Positions 1-7,380 of a stretch of DNA of 19,216 bases are shown in pieces. Source of the DNA: Coemansia sp. RSA 1804. Taxonomy: Eukaryota; Kickxellomycota; Kickxellomycetes; Kickxellales; Kickxellaceae. The notes below the pieces were generated by a model. That model did not search any database. It was not told the DNA's origin and was given only the letters and a program-made list of their open reading frames with translations. Numbering within the stretch: the stretch's first letter is position 1; the number at the start of each line of letters is the position of its first letter. The stretch is from contig JANBTH010000364.1 of the NCBI GenBank assembly GCA_027578815.1, positions 1 to 19,216 on the forward strand. Reading direction: 5' to 3'. Made by a program: the position numbers and the translations under genes.

Positions 1-405
1 GAATCGAAAACAAAAAGAAAACAAAAAGTGGTACAAATACGGAAAAATACAAAGTTCAAAGGAGGGCCGATCGGAGGCTCCAGTGCTGTGCAATGAGTAA
101 TGATGCTGTAAAAGAATAACAGTTGCAATGAGTGTTTGCGATGACGTCGACTCTTGTTTGGGATGTGAGGAGGACCAGTGAACGGGCAGATGAAGCCTCG
201 CTCGTCCCGATCCAAAAACAATGGGAATGAAAACAAAGTGCTCCGAGTACGAACGCACCGCACACTGGATTATTTGCTTTGTTGTTCTTTTGTTTGTTTG
301 TGTGCTGAGTACGGAACTGCATCCCTTTCTTCCCTCGGCCAATCCCTCCAATGAGCCAGCCACACAAGCCCTCGCGGCTGCTTCTTGCTCCTACTGCATC
401 TGGAC
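1..405. other. No gene seen; 3' flank of the next gene
   Basis: Short open frames occur on both strands, but none has a recognisable product, a good start context or a protein-like composition. The stretch begins A-rich and includes a T/G-rich run around 270-302. It lies downstream of the minus-strand gene ending at 406, so part of it is probably that gene's 3' untranslated region. Confidence 0.5.
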
Positions 406-834
406 TTAGCGGCCGCCGGATGGAGCGTTGCCGCTACCGCTGCTGCCGGCCACTGTGCCAATGCCCAGTATTAGAGGATCAATAAGCCGGTACAGCGAGC
501 CCATGATCCCAGCGCCGCTGCTGTATTCGCTGCCGCTGCCGCTTCTACTTCCAATGGAGCTAGCTTCGCTTGAAGTGTCACTATTTCTGCGTCTGATGCG
601 GGCCTCCAATGTTTCCTTCTCCTCTAGCCCCTTGCGCTGAATCTCGGCACACTCCTCCTCGAGCAACCTGCGCAGATCAGGAAACGACTCGTAGGAGACT
701 ATGTCTATGTCGCTGTCCTGGCCCATCTCCATGCCGTATGTCTGACACCATGCCTTGACAGACGACAGCTGTTTTACGCGGCGACGAGGAATCGGATGTG
801 TTGTGCTGATAGCGTGCTCTTCTGGATGTGCCAT
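406..834 (-). CDS. Small hypothetical protein, 142 aa, coiled-coil and Ser/Gly-rich
   Basis: I do not recognise this protein. The ATG at 834-832 sits in a perfect GCCACCATGG context; the frame stays open upstream to a GTG near 939, but no earlier ATG exists, so 834 is the start. Residues 17-19 are Arg-Arg-Arg and residues 51-83 (from FPDLRRLLEEE to ARIRRR) are charged and likely form a helix or coiled coil. RRRNS at 81-85 resembles a basophilic kinase site. Residues 86-109 are Ser/Gly-rich, residues 110-129 (IMGSLYRLIDPLILGIGTVA) are hydrophobic, and the tail is Gly/Ser-rich. The hydrophobic stretch could be a weak membrane or peripheral anchor. The upstream region on this strand is strongly pyrimidine-rich, as in many fungal promoters. 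Confidence 0.7.
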   Translation of the reverse strand: MAHPEEHAISTTHPIPRRRVKQLSSVKAWCQTYGMEMGQDSDIDIVSYESFPDLRRLLEEECAEIQRKGLEEKETLEARIRRRNSDTSSEASSIGSRSGSGSEYSSGAGIMGSLYRLIDPLILGIGTVAGSSGSGNAPSGGR

Positions 835-1179
835 GGTGGCGATATTTGTGCGGCTTTTGGTGAAAGATGACTGAATCAGATCCGTACTGCTAGTCTCAGA
901 AGAGGATATATGCGTTTGTTTCGCGTGTCCAATATACACGTTCTAAAGAAAAGAAGAAAGAAAAAGAAAGCGCTATTTGCAGGGTTTGTAACAAGAAGAA
1001 AAAAGGCGCTGGAGAGGAAAAAGAAAACTTTAGATGCAACGCAGAGAAGAGATGCAAGGGAGAAAGAGGCGGGGTTGTATTATTTATTTGCTTTTGAAAC
1101 CAGCACTGAGAAGGCTGCGGTGAGGCGGAGAGGAAAATGAAGGCACTGAGAATGACGCGAGGGTCTTTTTGAATATACC
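835..1179 (-). promoter_or_regulatory. Pyrimidine-rich promoter/5' UTR of the 142-aa gene
   Basis: Read on the minus strand, about 940-1075 is dominated by C and T, with several runs such as CTTTCTTTTTCTTTC and CTTTTTCCTCTCC. Such tracts are common upstream of expressed fungal genes. They lie just before the strong start at 834. No clear TATA box could be fixed. Confidence 0.4.
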
Positions 1180-1511
1180 TCAGGCTCTTTCTGCATTGGG
1201 CATTGCGCTTTTCTCTTTAGCTTTGGCATCAGAATCAGCTTTGGCTTTGGCTTTAACTTTGGCTTTTTGTCTTTTGTCCTCTTGGCTTTGGTGGACGGGA
1301 TTCGAGGAGTTGGCAATTGTTCGCCCATGGCTCTCCCTTGCTGTCCGTCATCTGTCCACCGCCTCCCCACCGCCAGCCGTTCTTGCTTGCTCTACAGGTG
1401 GCGCGCAAACGAGCAGCAAGATGGGGCCACCAGACTCCTCCTTGTCTTCACAGATGCCGCGCCCCTCACAGACAATGCCAGCTTTGACACTGTCAGAGCC
1501 CCTCTCCCCAT
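1180..1511 (-). CDS. Candidate two-exon gene: mitochondrial-type leader and Lys/Ala-rich tail
   Basis: This is a low-confidence model. Exon 1 (1511-1396) starts MGRGALTVSKLALSVRG and has many Arg, Ser and Ala and no acidic residues in its first 38 codons, as in mitochondrial presequences. An intron of 59 nt (1395-1337, GTAGAG...CAAG) would remove an in-frame TGA and join in frame to exon 2 (1336-1180). Exon 2 encodes a charged tail with alternating Lys-Ala (KAKVKAKAKADSDAKAKEK) ending NAERA and a stop; the product would be 90 aa. The alternating codons look selected as protein. Against it: the acceptor is CAAG rather than a pyrimidine-backed CAG, other frames are also open here, and no family is recognised. 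Confidence 0.27.
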
Positions 1512-1917
1512 CTGCTGCACCGCGTCACTGCAGCATTGCCAAAAAAGCCTTTCTCCCCATTGCTGCCCTCTGCGAAGAAGCACTCTGCACTCTGCCAAAT
1601 TTGCTCACTGCCATCCTCATTCCCTGCACATGCTTTTACACTGCTTGGAATTTCTCCGACCGTTTTTCTCACAGTCAAGCAGATAACGTCAACTGGTTTA
1701 CGTGCAAGTAAACCCGCTCTCCATAAACACCACAGGAGGCTATCTAAACGTAATACTGCATCAACCCAGACATGGCCTTATTATCATAACCGTATCCCAA
1801 TGTCCTAGCTATGTATATAATTACTTCTTACGTAGGAAACACACACACATATTGCACTAGATGTTTCTACTTACTGTCTCGCTTTTGGCAGAACAACACT
1901 TGAACACCGTAAACAAT
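1512..1917. other. Intergenic; no convincing gene
   Basis: This stretch lies between the weak minus-strand candidate and the plus-strand Tom22-like gene. Open frames exist on both strands in its GC-rich half (to about 1700), but none has a clear start and recognisable product. The right part (1740-1917) is AT-richer and probably holds the promoter of the gene starting at 1918. Confidence 0.35.
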
Positions 1918-2516
1918 ATGAATGAGTAAGAGTGCAACGCGTTTGCTCCTCGGCCTGTCTGTTGCTCTCAGACACTCGTGGCTAAATTGTATATCAATTG
2001 TCTTTGAGACAAGCAGCCGCATCAGCGCTGCCCTCTGCTCAACGCTTCATTGAAGAAAAGGAAAGGAAGGACTGAGCTGCCTCCTCCTTCAGCATCCACA
2101 TTACCACCACCACCACAGCGACAGCCAAATGACTCGGGCCTCTTCTATTGTCTCGGTTGTTGAGATTCCCCCGACCACGCGGAGCGTGCTCTCGGACATA
2201 ATAACAAAGATAGGGTGGGTGGTGCGAAAGTGCCCATTGTTTGACAATGTTGGAAAACTTGCTTGTAATGAACAATGATGACATGTATCCTACATAACAC
2301 TATTTTTTAATTTTTATTTAACATAAAAGAAATGCAGCGTATCCTTTGTTCTTTCCATTCTGGGCAATTTAACCGCTGCCCCTTTTCGAAACAAAGAATA
2401 TGTTTATAGCAAACAACACGGCTGGGTGGTTGCGTCAGGTGAGAAGTGCGTCTATCTTGTTGGTGTTACGAGTGGCAAGGATTTTCAATGGATCGGTTGC
2501 TATTGCTTATTTATAA
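1918..2516 (+). CDS. Tom22-like mitochondrial import receptor subunit, spliced
   Basis: Tom22 is the central receptor and organiser of the TOM complex in the mitochondrial outer membrane. The supported exon is 2119-2264. It encodes IVSVVEIPPTTRSVLSDI and then ends ...LFDNVGKLA. This follows the Tom22 core: I-x-A-L-x-D-I-x-PP-x-x-R, about 21-23 residues, then F-x-x-x-G-K/N-x-A before the membrane anchor. Model: exon 1 1918-1925 (ATG AAT GA) followed by a strong GTAAGA donor; intron to CACAG at 2118; exon 2 2119-2264; GTAATG donor at 2265; then exon 3 2410-2516 after TATAG, giving 86 aa and a hydrophobic end (RSASILLVLRVARIF). All junctions keep the frame. The last exon is uncertain: an acceptor at 2337 gives a shorter hydrophobic tail, and the Trp expected after GKLA is missing. 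Tom22's acidic N-terminus is nearly absent, as in plant Tom9. Without the first intron the ATG at 2129 would start the protein. Confidence 0.45.
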
Positions 2517-2786
2517 CAATGCAAATAGTAAATGTTTTGTATTGTTGCACCTGTGAATCAAAACAAATACACAGAGCATGATAAGAAGCAACATTCAGAC
2601 AAATTTTACCAACAACATCATGCTGAATGGTTTTGAAACATGTGTTGGTTCAATTTCCTACTCTCCAACATTATTTAAAATAATTAAAACCCCCCTACTA
2701 AAATACCAATATGTCATAATACATTCCAGAAAGAATGGAATTGCAGCAGCTCCAAACGCAGAAAAAAGTCACCATGTTTCCTTGGA
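2517..2786. other. AT-rich spacer between convergent genes
   Basis: The stretch is AT-rich and carries one 73-codon open frame from an ATG at 2578. Its composition looks like untranslated sequence, and it runs into the last codons of the opposite-strand importin gene. It most likely contains the two converging 3' untranslated regions. Confidence 0.5.
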
Positions 2787-5700
2787 TCAACTAGTATAGG
2801 CGGTGCCCTGGAGATTACGACATTTGATCGAAAACTCGTTCACTACTCCCTTTGCCTTGGAAAAGGATCGCGTCCCTGCAATCTGCTGTGCAAAAACACG
2901 CTTAGTTCTGTCATCGACAAACTTGGAGGGAAAATCGGGCTGTGATAGTAGCTCACCCATCCATTGTCGTAGAGTCGCCAAATGGTTCTTTGCCATAGCA
3001 AACAGTAGCTCAGAGATATTGGGCAGAAGAGACCGTGGATGCGTGCCGCCTATGGCTGCCAATGTTGTCCTCAGCCAAGTTGCCCCGTACTGGTTCCACA
3101 AGGCCCCAAGCAACTCCACCGCCGCCCTGCGCTTTGGATTGCCATTTGTATCGCTGCTGGAAACGCGGATCAGTGCAGTCAAAAAGTATGCTGTTGGTTT
3201 CAGCGCTAGCCGGTTGGGAATCGTTAGCGCCTGGATGCTTAGATTACACAGTCTTTCAACAGATGCCTGTTCCAACCCCATGAAAAGCTCGGGCCTTGTC
3301 TGCAAAACGCGTGTGAAGAGCTCAAACAAATACTCAGTAATAACTGGCTGCTGTTCAATAGCTGTTGCTAGTGTGTCTGCATCCCGAAATAGACCCAGAT
3401 AGATATCATCAAGCATGCGAGTCAAAACAGCCCCGAGGACCCTGTCAACTTCGTCAAAGCCCGCCCTTGTCGGTTTCCAGGGAGCTTCCTTCGTCGAAAA
3501 CACTATGACAAGCTGTGAGATGCATTGAAGAAAGACAGGACACTGGTCGGACCATCGACTGCCCAGCACAAAGGACCCTGTCATCCCTTCGCTCCGCGCC
3601 ACCGTTGAGTTCCACGCATTTCCTACAAGCGAAACGACATCATCAAGATAAAATGCCAATGCATGTAGACCGCGTCTGGCAGAGTTGTTGATAATTGATA
3701 ATATGCACTCCACAAGATTGTCGTCAATATGGACCATCTGGGTCTGCGGGTCTCGTGGCCAAATCGCTAGCGAGAAAACACGGTTCATCAGTCTTAACAG
3801 AGCCACACGGAATTCCTGCAGCACTCCAGAGTCGCTGTAGCACCGGGCTGCGTGTGTCAGTGTTGTGATGGCTTCTTGGTTGCCAACAAGTGCAGCCTCC
3901 TCAATCTCATCTGAAAACTGGAGCCCACGCGCCAGCGAGTCAACAAGGCGAAGGTTGCTTAGTAGTGGCGACGTATATGGCTCCAGCTCGCTAAAAGAGA
4001 TCCCATTCGGCGCACTGTCCAGCAGCAACATGCTCTTGCTTAAAGCCTCTATGAGCGATGAAACAAGTGGAGCAAGCGACTCAACTTGCTTGTCTACAGG
4101 TTGTGCCATGACCACTTCCGCAACAGACTCAAAGATACGCTGTTGCTCGCGCATAGGCACCGAGTCTCCGGCCAGAAGAACCTCACAAGCAAGAAGAACC
4201 ATGCTCCCAGAAGCCTCTGTGAGATGTTCGCGACAGCTATCGCAGATCTTACGAAAGGCAGCCACTGCTGCCTGGACTAGACCCGGTTGGCTCATGCTGG
4301 ATGTAACACATGGAACAACAACAGGAAGAAGCTCAGAGTGGCTTTTCCACCATTCGCCGTAAGCACCGACCAGCGAAAGAATTGATGTCTTGACCGACGT
4401 AAGACCCCATTGCGCCGCGCAATCGTCACTTCCAACTCCTGCTTGAAGCACGGGCATAAAGCTGCGTGTAAGTACATCCGCTGAGAAAAGACGAGGCAGA
4501 AACATTGACTCGGAATCGGGCACAGCTTCGCCAATGCTCTTCAAGGAAAACAGTACCGCTTCGAGACTCTGCCAACTTTCCAGGGAAAACACGCTCATTC
4601 TGTTGATTGACTCGTCAACAAGAAGGGAAAGCATATCTTCGCGCAAACCATAGTATGCGTTGAGCAGAGCATCTGCCACTTCACGTCGATAGCTAATAAA
4701 CTTTTCCTTCTCCTCCTTGTCCGAATCCATCCATATATCTGTCGGCGGATATGTGCATTTGGATACCAGCACCCGAAGGAGCTCAACATACACCTGCTTG
4801 ACAAGCGTCTGCGCCCCAGCCACTTTTTGTGCCAGCTCTGGATCTTCCTCCGACTCATACATATAGTCTACCAATGCTTCTTGCAACAAGTACCAAAAGT
4901 TCAGCGGTTGATCGCTGATATCGTCGTCAATCCCATGGTACCCCGGAAACCGACTCAGCGCAAGCATTATTTGCAGAAACGTGTTTACGCGTTCCGATTG
5001 CTGCGGATCAGCGATTTTCTGAATGATAAACTCTGTATAGGTTTCGCCAAACGACACAAACATCGAGCTCCATTGCAGGGCTCGCTGGCTGTCCTTGTCA
5101 GCAATGCATTGCTCAAGCACGTTCGAAATCCACGGCTGTCCAATCTTCTCAAGAACCAGCGTGCCGATCGTCTTTGTGTATTTAGATGCTATGGTTATGT
5201 TGCTGGTCATATCGTCAAGGGCTGCTGTGGCTGCGCTGAGTTCTTCGTCATCTATAGAACCTTCCCCGCTTAGCTGGTGTGCCGCCAGCACTTCAAGCTG
5301 CTGTAATCCTAGTTCTAGAAGCGATACGAACAGTGTGTCCCCAGACACACCAAACTGCAACCACTGAAAGATGGCCTTCCAAGCACGTGCCCGCCATACT
5401 GGATCCTGCCCAACCACCACAGCAAACTCTGGCGCATTTATTGCGGCTGATGATCCAGGAAGGCCACGCACAACACTGGTTAGAATCTCAAACACGCGGG
5501 GCAGAGAGTCTTTGATATCTTGAATGAGCTTTGCGTGCTGAGTAACAGCAATCGCCGTCCGGTTCAACTCCTCGGGAAGCAGCTCCAGGAAGTCTATAAT
5601 TGCATGTCCAGCGCACTCGGCGCTCTTTCCTGCGCTTGCTACACGCTCCTGGATCTCGCTGATTGCTGCTGGCAGAAAACCGCTCCAGACATCAGGCACG

Positions 5701-6029
5701 GTATGCAGAACATATGTGGAGAGTGCCTGGTTAACCTTGCTCAGCACATTTAACGGTGCATCGCTCTGCTCGGCCACCAGCCGAATTAACTCGCCGCGCA
5801 GAGCATGCTGGCGTTCTTCATCGAGTGTAGCCCAGTCTCTTGCAATCTTCACTTGCAGGGTGTGAGCGCCAAAGAAGCGACAATTCACATTGTCCAATGC
5901 AAGCAGGTCGAAAGCAAACTGCCAGGCATTCGGCTGTTTTTGGAATTGCGGGAGTGCATGCAATGCCTCTTGTGTTGGCACGCTAAGAGCCTGCACAAAC
6001 GATTGCAGGTCGACACCTTCAAGAGTCAT
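2787..6029 (-). CDS. Importin-13/Kap122-type nuclear transport receptor (karyopherin beta)
   Basis: Importin-beta family members carry cargo through nuclear pores under control of Ran-GTP; yeast Kap122 imports TFIIA and animal importin-13 carries cargo both ways. The 1080-aa length and all-helical HEAT-type composition fit. The N-terminus holds the family pattern: QALSVPTQEALHALPQFQKQ, then AWQFAFDLL and NCRFFGAHTLQVKIARDW, closely like importin-13 (AWHFSWQLL, YFGASALHIKISRYW). The mid-region SYRREVADALLNAYYGLRED (around residues 440-470) matches the importin-13/transportin-3 block containing YR-x-D/E-I/V. The open frame continues upstream to a TTG at 6167, but the first ATG is at 6029, right where family similarity begins. 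It is one exon of 3.2 kb, divergent from the ferredoxin gene. Transportin-3/Mtr10 is the main alternative. Confidence 0.88.
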   Translation of the reverse strand: MTLEGVDLQSFVQALSVPTQEALHALPQFQKQPNAWQFAFDLLALDNVNCRFFGAHTLQVKIARDWATLDEERQHALRGELIRLVAEQSDAPLNVLSKVNQALSTYVLHTVPDVWSGFLPAAISEIQERVASAGKSAECAGHAIIDFLELLPEELNRTAIAVTQHAKLIQDIKDSLPRVFEILTSVVRGLPGSSAAINAPEFAVVVGQDPVWRARAWKAIFQWLQFGVSGDTLFVSLLELGLQQLEVLAAHQLSGEGSIDDEELSAATAALDDMTSNITIASKYTKTIGTLVLEKIGQPWISNVLEQCIADKDSQRALQWSSMFVSFGETYTEFIIQKIADPQQSERVNTFLQIMLALSRFPGYHGIDDDISDQPLNFWYLLQEALVDYMYESEEDPELAQKVAGAQTLVKQVYVELLRVLVSKCTYPPTDIWMDSDKEEKEKFISYRREVADALLNAYYGLREDMLSLLVDESINRMSVFSLESWQSLEAVLFSLKSIGEAVPDSESMFLPRLFSADVLTRSFMPVLQAGVGSDDCAAQWGLTSVKTSILSLVGAYGEWWKSHSELLPVVVPCVTSSMSQPGLVQAAVAAFRKICDSCREHLTEASGSMVLLACEVLLAGDSVPMREQQRIFESVAEVVMAQPVDKQVESLAPLVSSLIEALSKSMLLLDSAPNGISFSELEPYTSPLLSNLRLVDSLARGLQFSDEIEEAALVGNQEAITTLTHAARCYSDSGVLQEFRVALLRLMNRVFSLAIWPRDPQTQMVHIDDNLVECILSIINNSARRGLHALAFYLDDVVSLVGNAWNSTVARSEGMTGSFVLGSRWSDQCPVFLQCISQLVIVFSTKEAPWKPTRAGFDEVDRVLGAVLTRMLDDIYLGLFRDADTLATAIEQQPVITEYLFELFTRVLQTRPELFMGLEQASVERLCNLSIQALTIPNRLALKPTAYFLTALIRVSSSDTNGNPKRRAAVELLGALWNQYGATWLRTTLAAIGGTHPRSLLPNISELLFAMAKNHLATLRQWMGELLSQPDFPSKFVDDRTKRVFAQQIAGTRSFSKAKGVVNEFSIKCRNLQGTAYTS

Positions 6030-6473
6030 TAAAAGCGGGAGCCAAGACGATGTGTCTGGGCTTGGAAATGCAGCAGTTTGGGGGTGATTTTGGCAAAGGA
6101 AAGAGAAATGCGCTAGCACACGAACACGCGTGCAGAAAAAAATAGAAAAACGAGCAAGGAGCAACAAGGGGAAAATGAAAGACCTTGCCGGCGTTGCCTT
6201 TCTTTGATGACGGCTTCTGAGCGCTAGCTTCCATTTTCATCAAAGAAAGGCTCGCTCCGGCTCGGCTCGATAGACTTGATTATTTATTTTGTAATGCGAT
6301 GCCAAAATGATGGTGGAAATTATCTTTTTTTCCCCCTTTCTTTTTCTTTCCTATTTTGCTGAAGGTTTTCTTACCCTAATTTATTTCTACAACCACTTTT
6401 TCTAATAAGAACAAAAAAGGGGGTCATTTGCGTGTGGAGAGACGTGCTTCACCAATAGTCATAGCTACACAAC
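6030..6473. promoter_or_regulatory. Divergent promoter region between importin and ferredoxin genes
   Basis: This 444-bp spacer drives two genes in opposite directions. The importin side is purine-rich on the plus strand (pyrimidine-rich on the coding strand). The ferredoxin side contains a C/T-rich tract at about 6325-6355. A perfect 15-bp inverted repeat lies at 6196-6251 and is listed separately. Confidence 0.6.
6196..6251. repeat. Perfect 15-bp inverted repeat with 26-bp loop
   Basis: The left arm GCCTTTCTTTGATGA (6196-6210) is the exact reverse complement of the right arm TCATCAAAGAAAGGC (6237-6251). The intervening 26 bp contain a smaller palindrome, AGCGCT. Pairing stops on both sides of the arms. 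It could bind a dimeric factor twice or extrude as a hairpin; its role is unknown. Confidence 0.9.
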
Positions 6474-7028
6474 ATGCTTCGCACCGCTTTTAGATGCGCA
6501 AGGTCGCAGCAAAGATACATGTTGTGCTCACCAACATGCCCTGCGTCGAGAGCTAGGGAGATGTCTATATTGAGGCTGGCTACTGCTCGGACAGCAGCTG
6601 TCCCTTTCCGCCCACAGAATCGGATATTGCAGCAGCATACGTTGCCATTCAGCGCGTTGGCACCTGTTGCAAAGCAGGTCACAGTGACCTTTGTGGAGCC
6701 CGATGGTGCAGAGATCGAGGCAACCGGCGAAGAGGGCACAAACCTAATGGAGCTTGCGCACGAGAACGATGTTGATCTTGAAGGAGCGTGCGAAGGCGCG
6801 TGTGCCTGCTCAACCTGCCATGTGATTCTGGAGGACAAAATCTATGATGAACTTCCCGAGCCGAGTGATGAGGAGAACGACATGCTTGATCTGGCATTCG
6901 GGCTTACGGACACGTCGCGTTTGGGTTGCCAGGTAGAGTTGACGCCTGATATGGAGGGCATGCGGATCAAGCTTCCGTCCGCCACTCGCAACTTTTATGT
7001 GGATGGCGCCAAGCCTGCCCATCACTAG
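6474..7028 (+). CDS. Mitochondrial [2Fe-2S] ferredoxin, adrenodoxin/Yah1 type
   Basis: This electron carrier takes electrons from ferredoxin reductase and supports Fe-S cluster assembly, and heme A and coenzyme Q synthesis, in the mitochondrial matrix. Cluster ligands are C106, C112, C115 and C152, exactly the adrenodoxin spacing C-x5-C-x2-C-x36-C; the motif reads EGACEGACACSTCHVI. An additional Cys (C110) lies inside the x5 loop. The ferredoxin domain starts near residue 68 (KQVTVTFVEPDGAEIEA). About 60 residues before it are rich in Arg, Ser and Ala with few acidic residues, a mitochondrial presequence. The start ATG at 6474 has A at -3; Met16 and Met30 are possible later starts inside the leader. 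The C-terminus (GMRIKLPSATRNFYVDG) is typical of the family. It is a single exon, divergent from the importin gene. Confidence 0.95.
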   Translation: MLRTAFRCARSQQRYMLCSPTCPASRAREMSILRLATARTAAVPFRPQNRILQQHTLPFSALAPVAKQVTVTFVEPDGAEIEATGEEGTNLMELAHENDVDLEGACEGACACSTCHVILEDKIYDELPEPSDEENDMLDLAFGLTDTSRLGCQVELTPDMEGMRIKLPSATRNFYVDGAKPAHH

Positions 7029-7380
7029 ACACCGTAGCATCCACCGCTGCTTCAAGAAAATGCCGATACCTCTAGCGCCTTGTTCCGTCTAAAAACACTC
7101 GATGGTCTTTATAATATTCAAAATACACATTAGTTGTCAGCCACATGCTAATTGATGGGTGTTGGGTTTGCAAGCGTAACAGATATAATGCGAATAGATC
7201 GATCACTCGTGCACGAACCATAAACTGGGAAAGCAGATAAGAAAGGAATGCCTTGCGTGATTATCATTCAGCCGTGATCGCGATTAGTATGCTCTGGGAC
7301 TTTTGATCTTTCAGATATCTGTAAGTTTATGTATGGCGATTATCGTAGTTGCTTTCTTTCATTACAATTAAAACACGACC
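7029..7380 (+). promoter_or_regulatory. Spacer: ferredoxin 3' end and CwfJ-gene promoter
   Basis: No gene is seen in these 352 bp between two plus-strand genes. The left part is the probable 3' untranslated region of the ferredoxin gene. The middle holds a 10-bp palindrome TCGTGCACGA (7207-7216). A GTAAGT sequence at 7321 looks like a splice donor, but the only nearby acceptor would leave a 28-nt intron. Confidence 0.45.

Noticed and set aside
1169..1711. 180- and 139-codon plus-strand frames
   Set aside because: Both begin at TTG rather than ATG, read as Leu/Ala/Cys-rich low complexity, and lie opposite the more protein-like Lys/Ala-rich minus-strand reading.
2578..2799. 73-codon plus-strand frame
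   Set aside because: AT-rich, no recognised product, and it overlaps the conserved gene's last codons on the other strand; likely 3' untranslated sequence.
6030..6167. 46-residue N-terminal extension of the importin
   Set aside because: The extension starts at TTG; the first ATG (6029) coincides with the start of family similarity.
7321..7348. GTAAGT donor before the CwfJ-family start
   Set aside because: The only acceptor before the ATG would give a 28-nt intron, too short to be spliced.
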